Shown: positions 1 through 10,303, numbered from the stretch's first letter. The stretch: DNA of 64,000 nt from Ascarosepion bandense (GCA_037127315.1 JBBBDQ010001609.1:489001-553000); one strand, 5' to 3'. Notes: generated by a model not told the origin, from the sequence alone. A program made the numbers and translations.

Positions 1-493
1 ACCTTTGCCCTCTATAACTTGATTCTATCTATCAACGAGCTTATAAATGCCTGGCTTGTAAAATTCTTTAAGTTTTCATGTAAAATACGAATCTAACTCA
101 TGTTCAATCTTCTCTCGTGATGTTAACCTGAGGCCATCTAAACGGTGTTGTAATCCTCGAAATAAGTGATAATCCGAGGGAGCTAGGTCAGGAGAATATG
201 CAGGATGGGGCAAGATAGCACTTCTCTTCACCTGTGACAAGCCTACCCAAAAATAGTGTCTGAAGGTGTCGTGAAAGCAAAGATTTGCAACAAGAAACAC
301 GTTGTCGCAGATTCTCTAGAGAACATGGGTGAGAATATTGCAGAAAAATATGAATGTTGCTTTAATAATCTGAAAGAAAAAGTTATAAATTAATCATGGT
401 GATATGTTTAAGTAATAAGAATATGCATAAAATAAATTACAATTATTAAATATGACCATTTTACAAACCGGTAAAAACTTTTGCACCGACCTG
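1..493 (-). pseudogene. mariner transposon relic, C-terminal transposase part plus 5' terminal repeat
   Basis: The minus strand from 300 to 76 encodes the end of a mariner-type DDE transposase, with the diagnostic block YSPDLAPSDYHLF and then the usual S-x-I-x-x-x-L-x-x-YF pattern. After a stop codon near 76 the same frame continues with KEFYKPGIYKL, a typical mariner C-terminus, and runs off the left edge. At 462-493 the sequence reads, on the minus strand, CAGGTCGGTGCAAAAG and continues to ACCGGTTTG, a mariner-like terminal inverted repeat beside a TA. Only about 160 bp separate this terminus from the C-terminal coding part, so the helix-turn-helix region and most of the catalytic domain are deleted. 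It is a dead internally deleted copy. Confidence 0.85.
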
Positions 494-937
494 ATAGAAA
501 AGATTAGTTTTGTATATGACTGAAGCACTGAATAACAATTGAACTCACTTTAGTTTTAATGGTCTACGAGATCAGCAAGCCAACCATTGCTCTACGACAT
601 TTTGTCAGCTTGCCTTATAAACTTACTATTCAAATATTTTTTAATTCTTATTTGCCACTGCGTTGAATATTCAATAAGATCAAAGAACATTAAATATAAA
701 TATTAAATATCAAAGAATATCAAAAAGGATCAAGCATGCAAAATTTCAACTGGTTGCATGAATGTGTTCATTAGGAATAAATTTTCAGTTGAATATCACT
801 GGGTTTCTTGGATTTATGATCAAAGACTTTTTTGTGAAATCAAAGTCTCTATGAATTCTAGCGCATGCGCACATCCAAAATAACATTACAAAGATACATG
901 AAACAGGTGTTTCACGTTGGTGTATATTTATGTCTTA
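494..937. other. AT-rich interval, nothing recognised
   Basis: I see no coding segment, tandem repeat or known repeat family here. Confidence 0.5.
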
Positions 938-1666
938 CTAGCAGGGTAGCCCGGCGTTGCTCGGGTGTAATGTAAGCTGTAAAACTAATCCATGGTCCTG
1001 GAGCTCAAACTCTTTGGACGTTGGCATGAAAGACTAAAAAGCAATAGTTGTTTCCAGTTAAAGCGTAGACTGAAAGAAAAATGAATGGATGTAAGTCAAA
1101 TTTTGATTTCCTGGTATCGATATCAAATAAGTTTTTTTCGTTGTAAACTGAATTTTGAAGGCTAAATAAGTCCTCTGAGTAAATGGTATCATGACTGAGA
1201 CTAAGAACTACAATTATACCTACCTAGAGTCCAACCCGAAGCAAAAACTAAAATAAAAGGGCTGAAAAAATACAGACATACAGGCAGATAAACAGACACA
1301 CACACACAAACATCTTGCCTTTTATATATATATATATATTATCGATTTTCTGCACTATTGTAAGAACTGAAACCTTGAAACTTCTGAATATAGTTTCTTA
1401 TCTCTTTGTCTATGAGTGTATCAAATTTGATTAAAATCGGACCACTCCTTCTATAACCCGATTTTTTCGATTATCGATTTTCGATATTTATCGGGGGTAC
1501 CTCGACACAAAACCTAGCTAAGAACACTCGCAGCCGTTTATAGTACAACTGTGTAAATTTTCAAGAAAATCGGTTCAGCCGTTTCGGAATCTATAGGTAA
1601 CGGACACACACACACACACGCACACACACACACACAGACAAAGTTCCATTTATAAATAAGTTTAGA
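938..1666 (-). mobile_element. non-autonomous Helitron
   Basis: On the minus strand the element starts TCTAAACTTATTTATAAATG near 1666 and ends near 938 with a CCCG/CGGG hairpin, a short spacer and CTAG-T, the classic Helitron 3' end. There are no terminal inverted repeats and no coding capacity. It is homologous over most of its length to 30323-30851, including the motif GAAACGGCTGAACCGATTTT. Compared with that copy it carries about 250 bp of extra sequence (about 1163-1415) that includes a (CA)n and a (TA)n tract. The two copies validate each other's ends. Confidence 0.82.
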
Positions 1667-1879
1667 TAAGTAAGCATTCGTTTAATCAGCAATGTTGTAT
1701 ACATCTCATCAACATGAGATGTCTGCGACATGAGATATTTATTGTCATGTGGATTTTATGAGTTTACTCTTCGATGCTGGCTCAAGGCATGTTGGGAGAG
1801 AGCGTTCAGAGAAACTAATTGGAGTAGATAGACTAAACTATCGCCCGATTCTCACTCCACCCACGTCTATTGAACAGGT

Positions 1880-2006
1880 GAAGAGGCTTATCCCTTGTTC
1901 CCTGTTTAGGATGTGGTTTCCGGCTTTCTCTTTTCCATTCTTTTTACCCTTACGTAGCCCCCTGCGCATCAGAGGCGCATTGAGGTGATATGATTAAAAA
2001 AAAAAA
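1880..2006 (+). mobile_element. LINE-A 3' UTR fragment
   Basis: The segment ends TGATATGATTAAAAAAAA after the sequence GTAGCCCCCTGCGC, which is the conserved 3' end of the LINE-A copies in this window (compare 36240-36320 and 39530-39580). It is extremely 5' truncated and holds no coding sequence. Confidence 0.7.
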
Positions 2007-2007
2007 T

Positions 2008-2236
2008 CTTCAGGCAGTAGGTTGTCATTTCTTTCTATGGTAGACTGGTTGCCAACCAAGGCTTTAAAACACAATCTGTCCTGCTATTTAACCCACAGCT
2101 GGAGGGAGAAGTGATGCATTCCTACCTTTCCTAAGGATATTTGCGCATAAGTGATTGTAACAGATTCAACTGGAATTCGAACTCGGCTCTGCGGTTTCTT
2201 ATTCCGAGCCAATATCTATTGCACCACAGTGCACAT
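2008..2236 (-). mobile_element. SINE1 copy (tRNA-derived), 3' truncated
   Basis: On the minus strand this has the tRNA-like head with box B GAGTTCGAATTCC-like sequence (2170-2190), then the family body. It lacks the 3' hairpin portion. It abuts the LINE-A A-tail at 2006. Confidence 0.8.
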
Positions 2237-2430
2237 AATTATATGTTTTACATGTGCTCTTATAATCTAAGACGTTATCTAATGTGTCAAGATGTACAGC
2301 TTCATCATGTAATTATGATGAAACGTTGTTTTAACCATTTAAAGACAGCTGACGAGATCCCTTACAATGCATTTCGTTATAACTTAGCTCTTCTTACACT
2401 GACAATGATTTTTAAATGATTTAAGACAAT

Positions 2431-2738
2431 GATGTGCGTTGTGGTGCAGTGGATATCGACTCGGAACGAGAAATCAGGGAGCCGAGTTCGAATACCAGTT
2501 GAATTCCTTGCATTCACTTACGCGCAAATACCCTTGGGAAAGATATTAATCCGTCTCTTCCTTCTTAGTTATGGGTTAAATAGCAGGACAGATTGGGTTC
2601 TATAGCCTTGCCTGGCAACCAGTCTACCGCAGAAAGCAATGGCAACATACTGCGGGATAATCTTCTGCCCAGTCAGTCATGTCTCGAAAGAGACATGATC
2701 GCCTAAGCGTGTTTCGCGTATGGTACTTAATTGACTGA
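2431..2738 (+). mobile_element. SINE1 copy (tRNA-derived), full length
   Basis: About 308 bp. The head GTGCGTTGTGGTGCAGTGG and box B GAGTTCGAATACC form a pol III internal promoter of tRNA type. The body includes GGTTAAATAGCAGGACAG-like sequence. Near the 3' end lies a perfect 8-bp hairpin, CATGTCTC with a short loop and GAGACATG, found in most copies here. It is a non-coding retroelement that would depend on LINE reverse transcriptase. It may belong to the octopus OR-type SINEs, but I cannot confirm the family name. Confidence 0.85.
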
Positions 2739-3029
2739 AGATAATGAATGCAGGGAGTGAAAGCAACGATTGTTCTGAACTTGTTGGGGAGAAATTTTGC
2801 ACATATGACGTCACGCAAACATGCTCCAAGCGCTTAAAAGTTGGTATTTGATAACGTCTTTTGTCTAAACTTAGTTGTCTGGCTCTTAAAACTATCGGCA
2901 ACTAAAAAGAAACGCGTTGACCTCAGAAATGTTGTATAAAGCAAGTTTTTTTTTAAATAAGCGAACTGTTTCTACATCCTGCTTATTAAGCGCTCATATT
3001 ATTTATTTTAATTTGCTGATCCATTTTTA

Positions 3030-3425
3030 TTATTATGATGTCATTTTTCATCATAATTCGATTTCTGCTATGGTCGCACTCCCTACCAAGGCTGCGGAAA
3101 GACCTAAGGCTGGTCATGGTATGTTGTTATGGCTCCATTTCATAATTTTTCTATTTCCCATAACATCCCTAGCTTGACATTAAAAACGTTCTCCTTGGTG
3201 TGTGGGCTGTACTTAACAAGACATTTTTTGTATATCTCTTAAGCTGAACTTTCCATGAATTCTTTCAATGTGTTGTTTAGTTCCATTTTTTATCATTCCA
3301 AGTGCACCTACTATCACTGGTACTATTCTTGTTTTCAATTTCCACATTTTTTTCTATTTCATATTCCAGGTCTTTGTATTTTGATAGCTTTTTAAATTCC
3401 TTGTTTGCCATGTTACAATCTGTTG
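3030..3425 (-). pseudogene. LINE-D 3' end relic
   Basis: The minus strand translates in pieces to a product like that of 15986-16770: CPTDCNMANKEFKKLSKYK, then a VPVIVGALGMIKNGTK-like segment, with several frameshifts and stops. This is the C-terminal region of a zinc-finger-bearing LINE reverse transcriptase common in molluscs. The 3' end runs into an AAT-rich tract, as in the other copy. Confidence 0.7.
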
Positions 3426-3530
3426 GACAAGCCATGAAATTTTTCAGTGCTTTTCTCTATCAATTATTTGAACTTCATCCTTTAGGGGACAGTGATCCTC
3501 TTTCTTCCTCCATATTGAGAGTTAAGTTAC
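3426..3530 (-). pseudogene. short PLE-like scrap joined to LINE-D
   Basis: The minus strand just upstream of LINE-D reads DEVQIIDREKHW, which resembles the region after the GIY-YIG core in PLE-3 (compare 48800-48860). The junction with LINE-D lies near 3426. This is short and diverged, so the assignment is tentative. Confidence 0.4.
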
Positions 3531-3589
3531 AGGGAGATAACTACATGGCACTCGAAAGTGGAATCGCTCATAGAATGAGAATGATATAT

Positions 3590-3735
3590 TCCAGTGTTCG
3601 AAAAAAGTGTTCGGTTCAAAATTTTTAGCACCTGAAGAAGGCTGAAGAGTACAATGACCAAAACGTCGTAAAATGGCAATAAAGATAAAAACAATAGCGA
3701 AAATATTGCCTCATCTCTGAAATATAGACAAGAAT
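3590..3735 (+). mobile_element. PLE terminal-region (pLTR) fragment with decayed hammerhead-like motif
   Basis: Homologous to 33000-33145 and 46275-46415. It holds CCTGAAGAAGGC, then an AAACGTCGTA block, then GGCAATAAAGAT and CTGAAATATAGACAA. In the better copies the first two blocks make a minimal hammerhead core; here stem II and the GAAA are degraded. Confidence 0.6.
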
Positions 3736-3988
3736 ATTTTCGGTAAGATCTGTTTGCACTGAAAATCAGCTTTCGAATTCTGGCTTTTTTTATTTGCATT
3801 GGAAAATCATTTTTTTTTTTTCGTTGTCCATGGAAAATAACTACCTGGGCCACGTGGCAAGCCAAATCAACCGCGTTTTTATTCTACCTATATTGATTTA
3901 TATTTAAACAAAATGCACAACACCTGTTACATTCAGTGTGCACTTCGTAGTGCCAGTCGTTCTATCCACTTGCTCTCGAACATTCAAT

Positions 3989-4117
3989 CAGTAAAGTGAC
4001 ATACGTGAAACACGCTTGGGCGATCATGTCTCTTTCGAGACATGACTGACTGGGCAGAAGATTATCCCGCAGTAGACTGGTTGCCAGCCAAGGGTATAGA
4101 ACCCAATCTGTCCTATT
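3989..4117 (-). mobile_element. SINE1 3' part, first unit of a dimer
   Basis: Minus-strand copy with the 3' hairpin (CATGTCTC/GAGACATG) and the central body. It is broken inside the body at about 4117, where a second SINE1 unit in the same orientation begins. Confidence 0.75.
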
Positions 4118-4380
4118 CAGTCACTATATGCCATACGTGAAACACGCGTCGAAAGAGACATGACTGTCTGGGCAGAAGATTATCCCGATTAGGTTACCAT
4201 TGCTTTCTGCAGTAGACTGGTTGCCAGCTAAGGCTATAGAACCCAATCTGTCCTGTTATTTAACCCATAACTGGAAGGAATAGACGGATTAATACCTTTC
4301 CCAAGAGTATTTGCGCGTAAGTGAATGCAATGAATTCAACTGGAATTCGAACTCGGCCCCCAGATTTCTCGTTCCGAGAA
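4118..4380 (-). mobile_element. SINE1 copy, second unit of a dimer
   Basis: Same orientation as the preceding partial unit and joined to it without spacer. It includes the box B region (4335-4355). The head is interrupted near 4380, where the A-box end should follow. Confidence 0.8.
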
Positions 4381-4636
4381 ATTACATATCTTTTTTATGA
4401 AAAAAGAAATTCTGAGGTGACCAGATGGAAAGGTTTTAGTGCTCGACTGAGCTATAGTGGTTAAAACATATGGAGTAGGATTAGTAAATATGAAAAAAAA
4501 AAATTATCGAATTTATTAGTCACAACTATTCGCAAGAGACACGTTTGCTTGTTTCTGTTTCTCTCAGATTCAGAAAGGAAATAGTGTTCCACGAATTATT
4601 TATATTCAGAGAAATATCTTCATGTTTGTTGGTTTA

Positions 4637-4990
4637 TGTTGAACATGTCCACCAATATAGAATACAGCGCAGTACGCAATCTGTTCAATAAAACAACGTC
4701 AAAGATTAACACTCTACTGAATCGGACTATATCGCCAATACTCGGGAAAATATGGTCGCCTTTTTACACGTCGCATTGAATATTTTGAGCCTTCTGATTG
4801 GTTAACCCTTCTATTGGTGAACTATCAAATAAGTCAGCACATGAATGGCTCACTAGTATACAAGGGTACCGAAAATCTCCAAGAGTTTAGTCATAAAGTT
4901 TTAGCCGGTTGGCTTTCCAATCTTCCTCGAGGTGTATAACAGATTCTCTAAGATTCAATAAAATTTAAACGAAAGCTCTTGTCAATTTCA
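4637..4990 (+). repeat. interspersed repeat R, possible solo LTR
   Basis: About 245 bp (4637-4880) recur in inverted orientation at 53024-53286 with roughly 10 percent divergence by eye. The unit starts TGTTGAACATGTCCACC, carries two inverted CCAAT boxes (ATTGG at about 4798 and 4814) and is followed by AATAAA at about 4957 and a TTTGGCCC block that loosely resembles a retroviral-type primer binding region. This layout suggests a solo LTR, but no internal region or target duplication was found. Confidence 0.4.
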
Positions 4991-5399
4991 CTTTTGGCCA
5001 TATTTGGCCCGAGGGCGGGTCTCTGCGACGAAATCAAAACAAAAGAGTTTTGTTTGAAGTTTATTAAAGTTTAACAGTCAGGGAAAATATTAAAGAATGA
5101 TAGAGAAAGCACAGGACAGTATTTTTTAAAAGTATTTTAATTTATTTTTAAATACTAAATCTTGAACCTTGAAATTCTTGATTTGAAAATTTATTTCTGT
5201 ATATTACAATAATTTTAAGAACGTAAATAATTATTGTGGAGTAGTTTTCGCACTAAAAGTTATAATCGGGCTATGTTGGTTATTAATCGACTTAACGCAC
5301 CCAAAATGTTAGGAACTTGGTAATCTTCCACTGAAAGCTGACTCCTTAGTATTCTGGTAACTACCGACTTAATACTCTGCTTAGCTTTTGGAATGCATC
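4991..5399. other. AT-rich interval, nothing recognised
   Basis: No repeat family or coding segment is recognised before LINE-B coding similarity begins near 5400. Confidence 0.45.
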
Positions 5400-6885
5400 T
5401 TCCCCATAACAATAAGAGACTTCTGAATGTCCTTATCGAAATGGGACACACTAAGAGAAGCATATGAACGGAAAGAAAAAAACGAATGGATGACAAATGA
5501 GATTCTCGACATGATGCAAAGTAGACAGAAAACAATACCTAGACATGGAACGGAATACAGAAAACAATACCTAGACATGGAACGGAATACAGAAAACAAT
5601 ACCTAGACATGGAACGGAATACAGAAAACTATACAAAAAAATAATATACAAATGTATGCAGGCTAAAGATGAATGGTTAAACGAAAACTGAGCAGAAATA
5701 AAAGGAATGATATTACAGATAAAGGAGATCTGCATAAAAAAGGACAAAAGCATTCTCATCAGCAGTATGCATAAGATCAAAGGACAGAACGTTGGTATAA
5801 AAGAAAGAAAAATACTTCAGAGAGGAAACGAATTTCTTCCACGATGAAAGGAAACAAGCGGCAATAGACTGAAATTCCGAGAGACCGGAAATAAAAAACC
5901 GAAGTGGAAGCCGCTCTGGTTAAATTGAACAGAAAAAAAACCGGCAACGCAAAAAGGAATTGTAATAGAGATGTGGGCTGCATGAGACAATTTCGGCATA
6001 GACAAAATAAGAGAAATAATTAACAAAATCTACAACAGTGGGAACATACCGGAAAACCTAAGCAGATCTATTTTCATAGCACTACCTAAAAAAACCAAGT
6101 GCGAACGAATGTGTACTCTACCGTACAATCAGCCTAATGAGCCACATAAAAAAACTCATTATCCGAATTCTGATGAACAGAGCGCGCAATAGAAGCAGAC
6201 CAAAGATAGGACAAGAATAGTGCGAGTTCATCAAAGACACCCGAACAGGGAACATGATATGTTATTAGAGAGAGAAATACAAATGCAAGACGACGTGTAG
6301 CTGTGCTTTACAGACGTTCGATAAAGTAGACCACAAAGATCGGTTGGAGATGCTCAGTAACCTTGACATTTTCGTAAAAAACATTAAAATAATCAAGAAT
6401 CTATACTGGCAGCAAGCCGCCTACATAAGGCATAAGGACATAAAATTAGCTCAGAAGATATAGAAAAATAGACAGAAGTTTAAGACAAAGATTTATCTTC
6501 TCACCGGATCTATTCAACTTATACAGCAAGGCAATTCTAAGAGAATTAGGATGCGTTATTGGTGGACACAATCTTAATATAAATATGCAAATTCCACAGT
6601 GCTGATAGCAGACATGGAAAGGAAACTACAAAACATCTTACAGAAGCTAACGAAAGAAAGCGAAAAGAAAGGACTAAGTGTAAACTTTAAGATGACAGAA
6701 AGCATAGTCATCCGTAAAAAGATGAGCCCAAAATGCAAATTACACGTCAGGGATATTAAAATCAAGAGGGTAAAGAAATTTAAATGAATGGAAAATTTTT
6801 CTAACAGAAGACGGAAAGTGCAACACTGAGGTCTGAAGAAGTATTGGGATGACCAAAGATTCATTCCAAAAGCTAAGTGTATATT
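5400..6885 (+). pseudogene. LINE-B (RTE-like) reverse transcriptase relic
   Basis: A decayed plus-strand LINE in several frames. Recognisable pieces in order are NEWMTNEILDMM (about 5480), the linker YKCMQAKDEWLNE (about 5650), IFIALPKK (about 6070), the ISLMSHIKKLIIRILMNRA block (about 6130-6185), the catalytic block A remnant FDKVDHKDRLEML (about 6318-6355), and ILRELGC then ADSTVLIADMERKLQ (the YADD block, here damaged) near 6540-6630. It ends KCKLHVRDIKIK and a GMTKDSFQKLS-like tail. The family is the RTE-type LINE whose endonuclease is often annotated as craniofacial-development-protein-2-like. Many stops and frameshifts make it inactive. Confidence 0.82.
5526..5621 (+). repeat. 32-bp tandem repeat, three units, inside LINE-B
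   Basis: Units start at 5526, 5558 and 5590, with a partial fourth from 5622. Each contains ACCTAGACATGGAACGG. The unit length is not a multiple of three, so the expansion shifts the frame of the LINE-B coding sequence. Confidence 0.92.
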
Positions 6886-7261
6886 AACGGCTGGTTGTTC
6901 GTTCCAGAGTATGCTCTTCTGCTAATCTCGCCAACTAGTCCCTCTTGCCGACACCGGCTCAGATAGATTTGTGTTTCTTCAACAACAGAGGTGACGTTTT
7001 TCTTATTGAAACTTAGTTACACGTTCTGTGGGAAAGGAGCTAACAATCTGGCATGACCAGAACAAGGAGTAGGTCACAATGATTCGTGACTGTGTTAGTA
7101 GAACTATCGTCGGATTCCGAACGGTTTCGTCTACCCAATTTCACTCTTGGATCAACCCGTGGTATAGCTTTCAGGCACTTTCCAAAGAAAGAGAAAGCAT
7201 GTCACGAATCGGGAGAAAAACATTTCAAATGATATAATGGCCCTTGAAAGGGCCGTTTCCT
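6886..7261. other. no recognised feature
   Basis: The GC content is slightly higher than in the flanks, but I recognise no protein or repeat. Confidence 0.4.
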
Positions 7262-7665
7262 GCACATATACAAATCAACCATCTGACCGTGCATGGAATA
7301 CTGTTGTTATATCTGGTGAGGCGCCCCTGCTGTTCGTTTCAGTGTTCTCGACGGGCTCCAAAGGAAAATCTGTAATGTGATTGGTTCCGACCGGGCAGCA
7401 CGATTCCAGCCATTTTCTCACCGACGGGATGTGGGTTCCCTCTGTCTCTTCTAGGAATATTTTCATGGCTTCTGCTCTGATGAACTTGAGTCACTGTTGC
7501 CCTCTCCACAAGAATTTGTTCGTGTAACCAGACTGGCAACAAGGTCTCACCCTGTGGAACTCCCTTCCATATACTTGCTTTCCTGACGGCTACAACCTCC
7601 AGGAACTTAAATGCAAAGTCAATTCCCATCTCTTATCTACTTAACTCCAGCTCTTTCCACATCAA
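7262..7665 (+). pseudogene. LINE-A C-terminal fragment
   Basis: The plus strand translates in pieces to the LINE-A C-terminus: IYKSTI-like, LDRLQRKICNVIGSD-like, then CLF-x-x-YFHGFCSDEL-like, and finally WNSLPYTCFPDGYNLQEL. Part of the segment between the HPFTV-like motif and the WNSLP block is deleted near 7550. Confidence 0.75.
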
Positions 7666-8114
7666 TCCGGAAATGCTTTAGACCACCGGTGATAAACATT
7701 GGCGACTGTAAGTCTGAAATTTCAGTTATCTTTTTTTTTTATCTTAATAAAGCTTCCGCCGGAAAATTCTTAATGTGTGGTCAAGATACAGTAAAAGACA
7801 GCCTTTGACCTGGTCATTCGAAAACCCACCTCCCGAACTCTACTTCCTGAACTTATCTCTTTATCACATTAAATCACTGTGTCAAATATTTACCGGAAGA
7901 GTGGTAGGATTTAAAACAGTAATCGGGTATCCTTGTCTCTTTCACAATTTTCCTCAGAAAAGAAAAAGCGTTTATTTATTTATTTTTTCCTCTTCTTTTT
8001 TCACTTTTGTTAAATATGTTTTTAAACTATTTTCTATTCTTAACCATTTTCTATTTTAATCTATTATAATAAAATACATATTTTACAAAGCACCTTAATA
8101 TACGCCTAGTTATC
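7666..8114. other. AT-rich interval, nothing recognised
   Basis: Only short AT-rich sequence and AATAAA-like strings are seen. Confidence 0.45.
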
Positions 8115-8215
8115 GTGTCACAGAAAGAAAAAGGTATTACCAGCAATAAATAAATAAAATCTAGTTGGCAATAAATGACCCGCCGAGGTTAATATGCCAT
8201 AAAACAACCAACCAA
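8115..8215 (+). mobile_element. SINE2-type tail with (CAAC)n end
   Basis: A segment of about 100 bp nearly identical to 23835-23948: AAGGTATTACCAGCAATAAA, then GCCGAGGTTAATATGCCAT, ending in CAACCAACCAAC. Two independent copies and the simple-repeat end suggest the 3' portion of a SINE. No promoter part is visible, so it is 5' truncated or a short tail domain. Confidence 0.55.
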
Positions 8216-8747
8216 CCAACATTATTATTGTGTCATAAAACAAAGCCCGGCTCTTTTCAAACAAGAAAACAACCCAATGATTGATGGAAATTACGCATTG
8301 TTTCACTCTTTCCATTCATCCGTTTTACTCCACAGCAAACCCAATTTCTTTGATACTGTCGACTTTAAAATCAAATGATACATATTATATTTGAAAAACC
8401 TGTAGCAATCAACAGCAAAAATTAACACATGTGGTTAATTCGCTGATATATTTGTAACTATTTTCTCTTCAAAAGGAAACTTATGATTTTTAGTTTGTGT
8501 TGTGGATTCTTGTTGAGAAACCACACAAAATAATAAATAGCGAAAGCAGAGATGGAGATGGAAAATGTAAGTTACATTGAACACAAATATACAAACTGGA
8601 ACAGGGTTTAGTCAATTCAAGAATACTACAAATACTGTGAGTAGGAATCAATATATACAATCTTGTAGTGAAGAAGTATGTCCTGGTAATGAGTCTATAT
8701 TCTTACTAACCACCTAAGTGGCGGTACAACTTCTCAATTCAACTCAA

Positions 8748-9013
8748 CTCTGACAATCACTATATTTAGCTGTCCCTCCCACTAAGGGCAACATGTGACA
8801 CATGGTCAGTTTATGAGTGGGAATTTCCGGGCTATATGGCCCGGCCAAAAAATACCTGTCTATTTTTCCCCAGTCGTGCTTCTACCCTTCGGCGGAACCA
8901 CGACTGGGTTATTACTCTCTGCTCGGAAGCAGAGAGCGCGCTCTGCCCGAAGGCAGAGTGCTGACAGTGAGAAATGCTGTCGCAGCGAGTAAATACCCAC
9001 TCTGACAATCACT
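8748..9013. other. hairpin-rich 236-bp insert flanked by 15-bp direct repeats
   Basis: The 15-mer ACTCTGACAATCACT occurs exactly at 8748-8762 and 8999-9013. Between them lie five consecutive GC-rich stem-loops: 8827-8832/8839-8844 (6 bp), 8869-8878/8899-8908 (10 bp), 8915-8923/8928-8936 (9 bp, CGGA loop), 8938-8947/8952-8961 (10 bp with one G-T pair, CGAA loop) and 8961-8967/8977-8985 (7 bp with a 2-nt bulge). The surroundings are AT-rich. The direct repeats look like a target-site duplication, which would make this an inserted element with a strongly structured transcript. No coding sequence or known family is recognised. Confidence 0.7.
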
Positions 9014-9639
9014 GCCGTTCTCTATATAGGCAGGATTATATGTACACATCAGGCGAGTCCATTCTTATGTGTAAAAAGGGAGTTATTCCCAACAGTTTGT
9101 TTATTTTTATAAATATTTTGTCTATTTTCGTATCTATTTTGCATTTCAATATCTAACGATTTTGTGTTAATGATATTTTAACATCTTTAAACTGCTGCAT
9201 TTAGTTTTCTGTGTATTCTTAAACACTATTTTTCTATCTTCACTTTTCAATAACAACTGCTTTCTCGCTCCCTTATCTCTTATACAAATCATGAGTATAT
9301 TTAAAAATTGTCACGATATGTAATTAAGAGTTTAATCTGACAAGGCCATGATTAAATGAATGAACATTGTCTACTTAAAAAAAATTTGATTATACCAACA
9401 AGAAGTAGGCGTCACTATAAAAGACTAAGTGCAAGAAAATGGAGACTAAACGAGAACTTCAGTAAATTTCTAGGAATGGAGTCTCATTTAAGCACTTTTA
9501 CAAGTGGGTCACGTACTGAAAAGGATCATCTGCTCATTGGATTCTAGTTTATGGTCTTTTTTTATACACGAATCAGACGAAAAGTGGTTGTTATGATTCA
9601 GCGGACATAAATGATTGTAACATTAACAAAATCTTATTA
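9014..9639. other. AT-rich interval, nothing recognised
   Basis: Possible upstream PLE-2 sequence may be hidden here, but I cannot align it. Confidence 0.35.
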
Positions 9640-10230
9640 AAATGAGCACATTTTAAAGTTGTTTCCAATGTATTTCTTTGTTCAAATACTTCATATCTAT
9701 TATATAAGCATCGTCATTCCAAAAACACTTAAAAAATGCAAAAATAAGGACAAAAACATAACCGTTAACATCTTGGCTAGGGAACGCAACATAGGTAACC
9801 TGCGCATTAAAGAGTCCCTAATAATATCTAAATTACACCCGCCAATTAACAGTCGCCAAGAATTAAACCTAGATTACAAAACACTATAGACAACACTAAG
9901 ACGCTCATGACATGCACCTAGCACAACAACAAAGGTCATACACACACGCAAATTAATAACAATAACCACACGCACACTTCTTCCTCTCTTCCTCCCTTAT
10001 AACAAACCGCTAACCAGGCTAGAGCACACACACACGCACAGATACATAAAATTAGGTGGATTTAATTACAACACCACACATAGCCTATACACACAGACAA
10101 AATAGATACAATAACCACGCACACGCATTTTCTCCCCCCCCCCCGTTGTGGTAGCAGAGGTCTGAAGATTTCTCTGCCATTCTGATGATGAGATTATAAT
10201 CTGGAAATATCGATTTAATAGATTTAATAA
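9640..10230 (+). pseudogene. PLE-2: C-terminal end of a Penelope-like element plus 3' region
   Basis: The frame from about 9700 to 9889 ends with VNILARERNIGNLRIKESL, then ISKLHPPINSRQELN, which fits the end of a GIY-YIG endonuclease domain in Penelope-like elements (the helix that precedes the stop codon). Upstream coding sequence is lost or beyond recognition. The 3' region is CA-rich and contains a hammerhead-like motif at 10178-10216. It is a 5'-truncated, inactive copy. Confidence 0.7.
10178..10216 (+). ncRNA. hammerhead-like motif in PLE-2 3' region
   Basis: CTGATGA at 10182-10188 is followed by a 5-bp stem (AGATT/AATCT at 10091+100, that is 10191-10195/10198-10202) and GAAA at 10204-10207. 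The next bases ATAT make a minimal self-complementary stem III and are followed by C at 10211, the predicted cleavage position. Stem I has only about 3 pairs. PLEs are known to carry minimal hammerheads of this kind, which often need dimers. The stem II closing pair is imperfect, so activity is doubtful. Confidence 0.45.
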
Positions 10231-10300
10231 ATAGGTCATACAAACACCTCCCGACCTTCCTTTATTTCATTCAACGCATCATTGTGACAGCCTTCACGAC

Positions 10301-10303
<3 letters not shown>

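Noticed and set aside
4637..4990. Endogenous retrovirus or complete LTR element
   Set aside because: Only one LTR-like segment is present and no gag or pol sequence follows, so only a possible solo LTR is reported.
8795..9005. Two short Arg/Ser-rich open frames
   Set aside because: They coincide with the GC-rich hairpins and change character outside them; structure explains the sequence better than coding.
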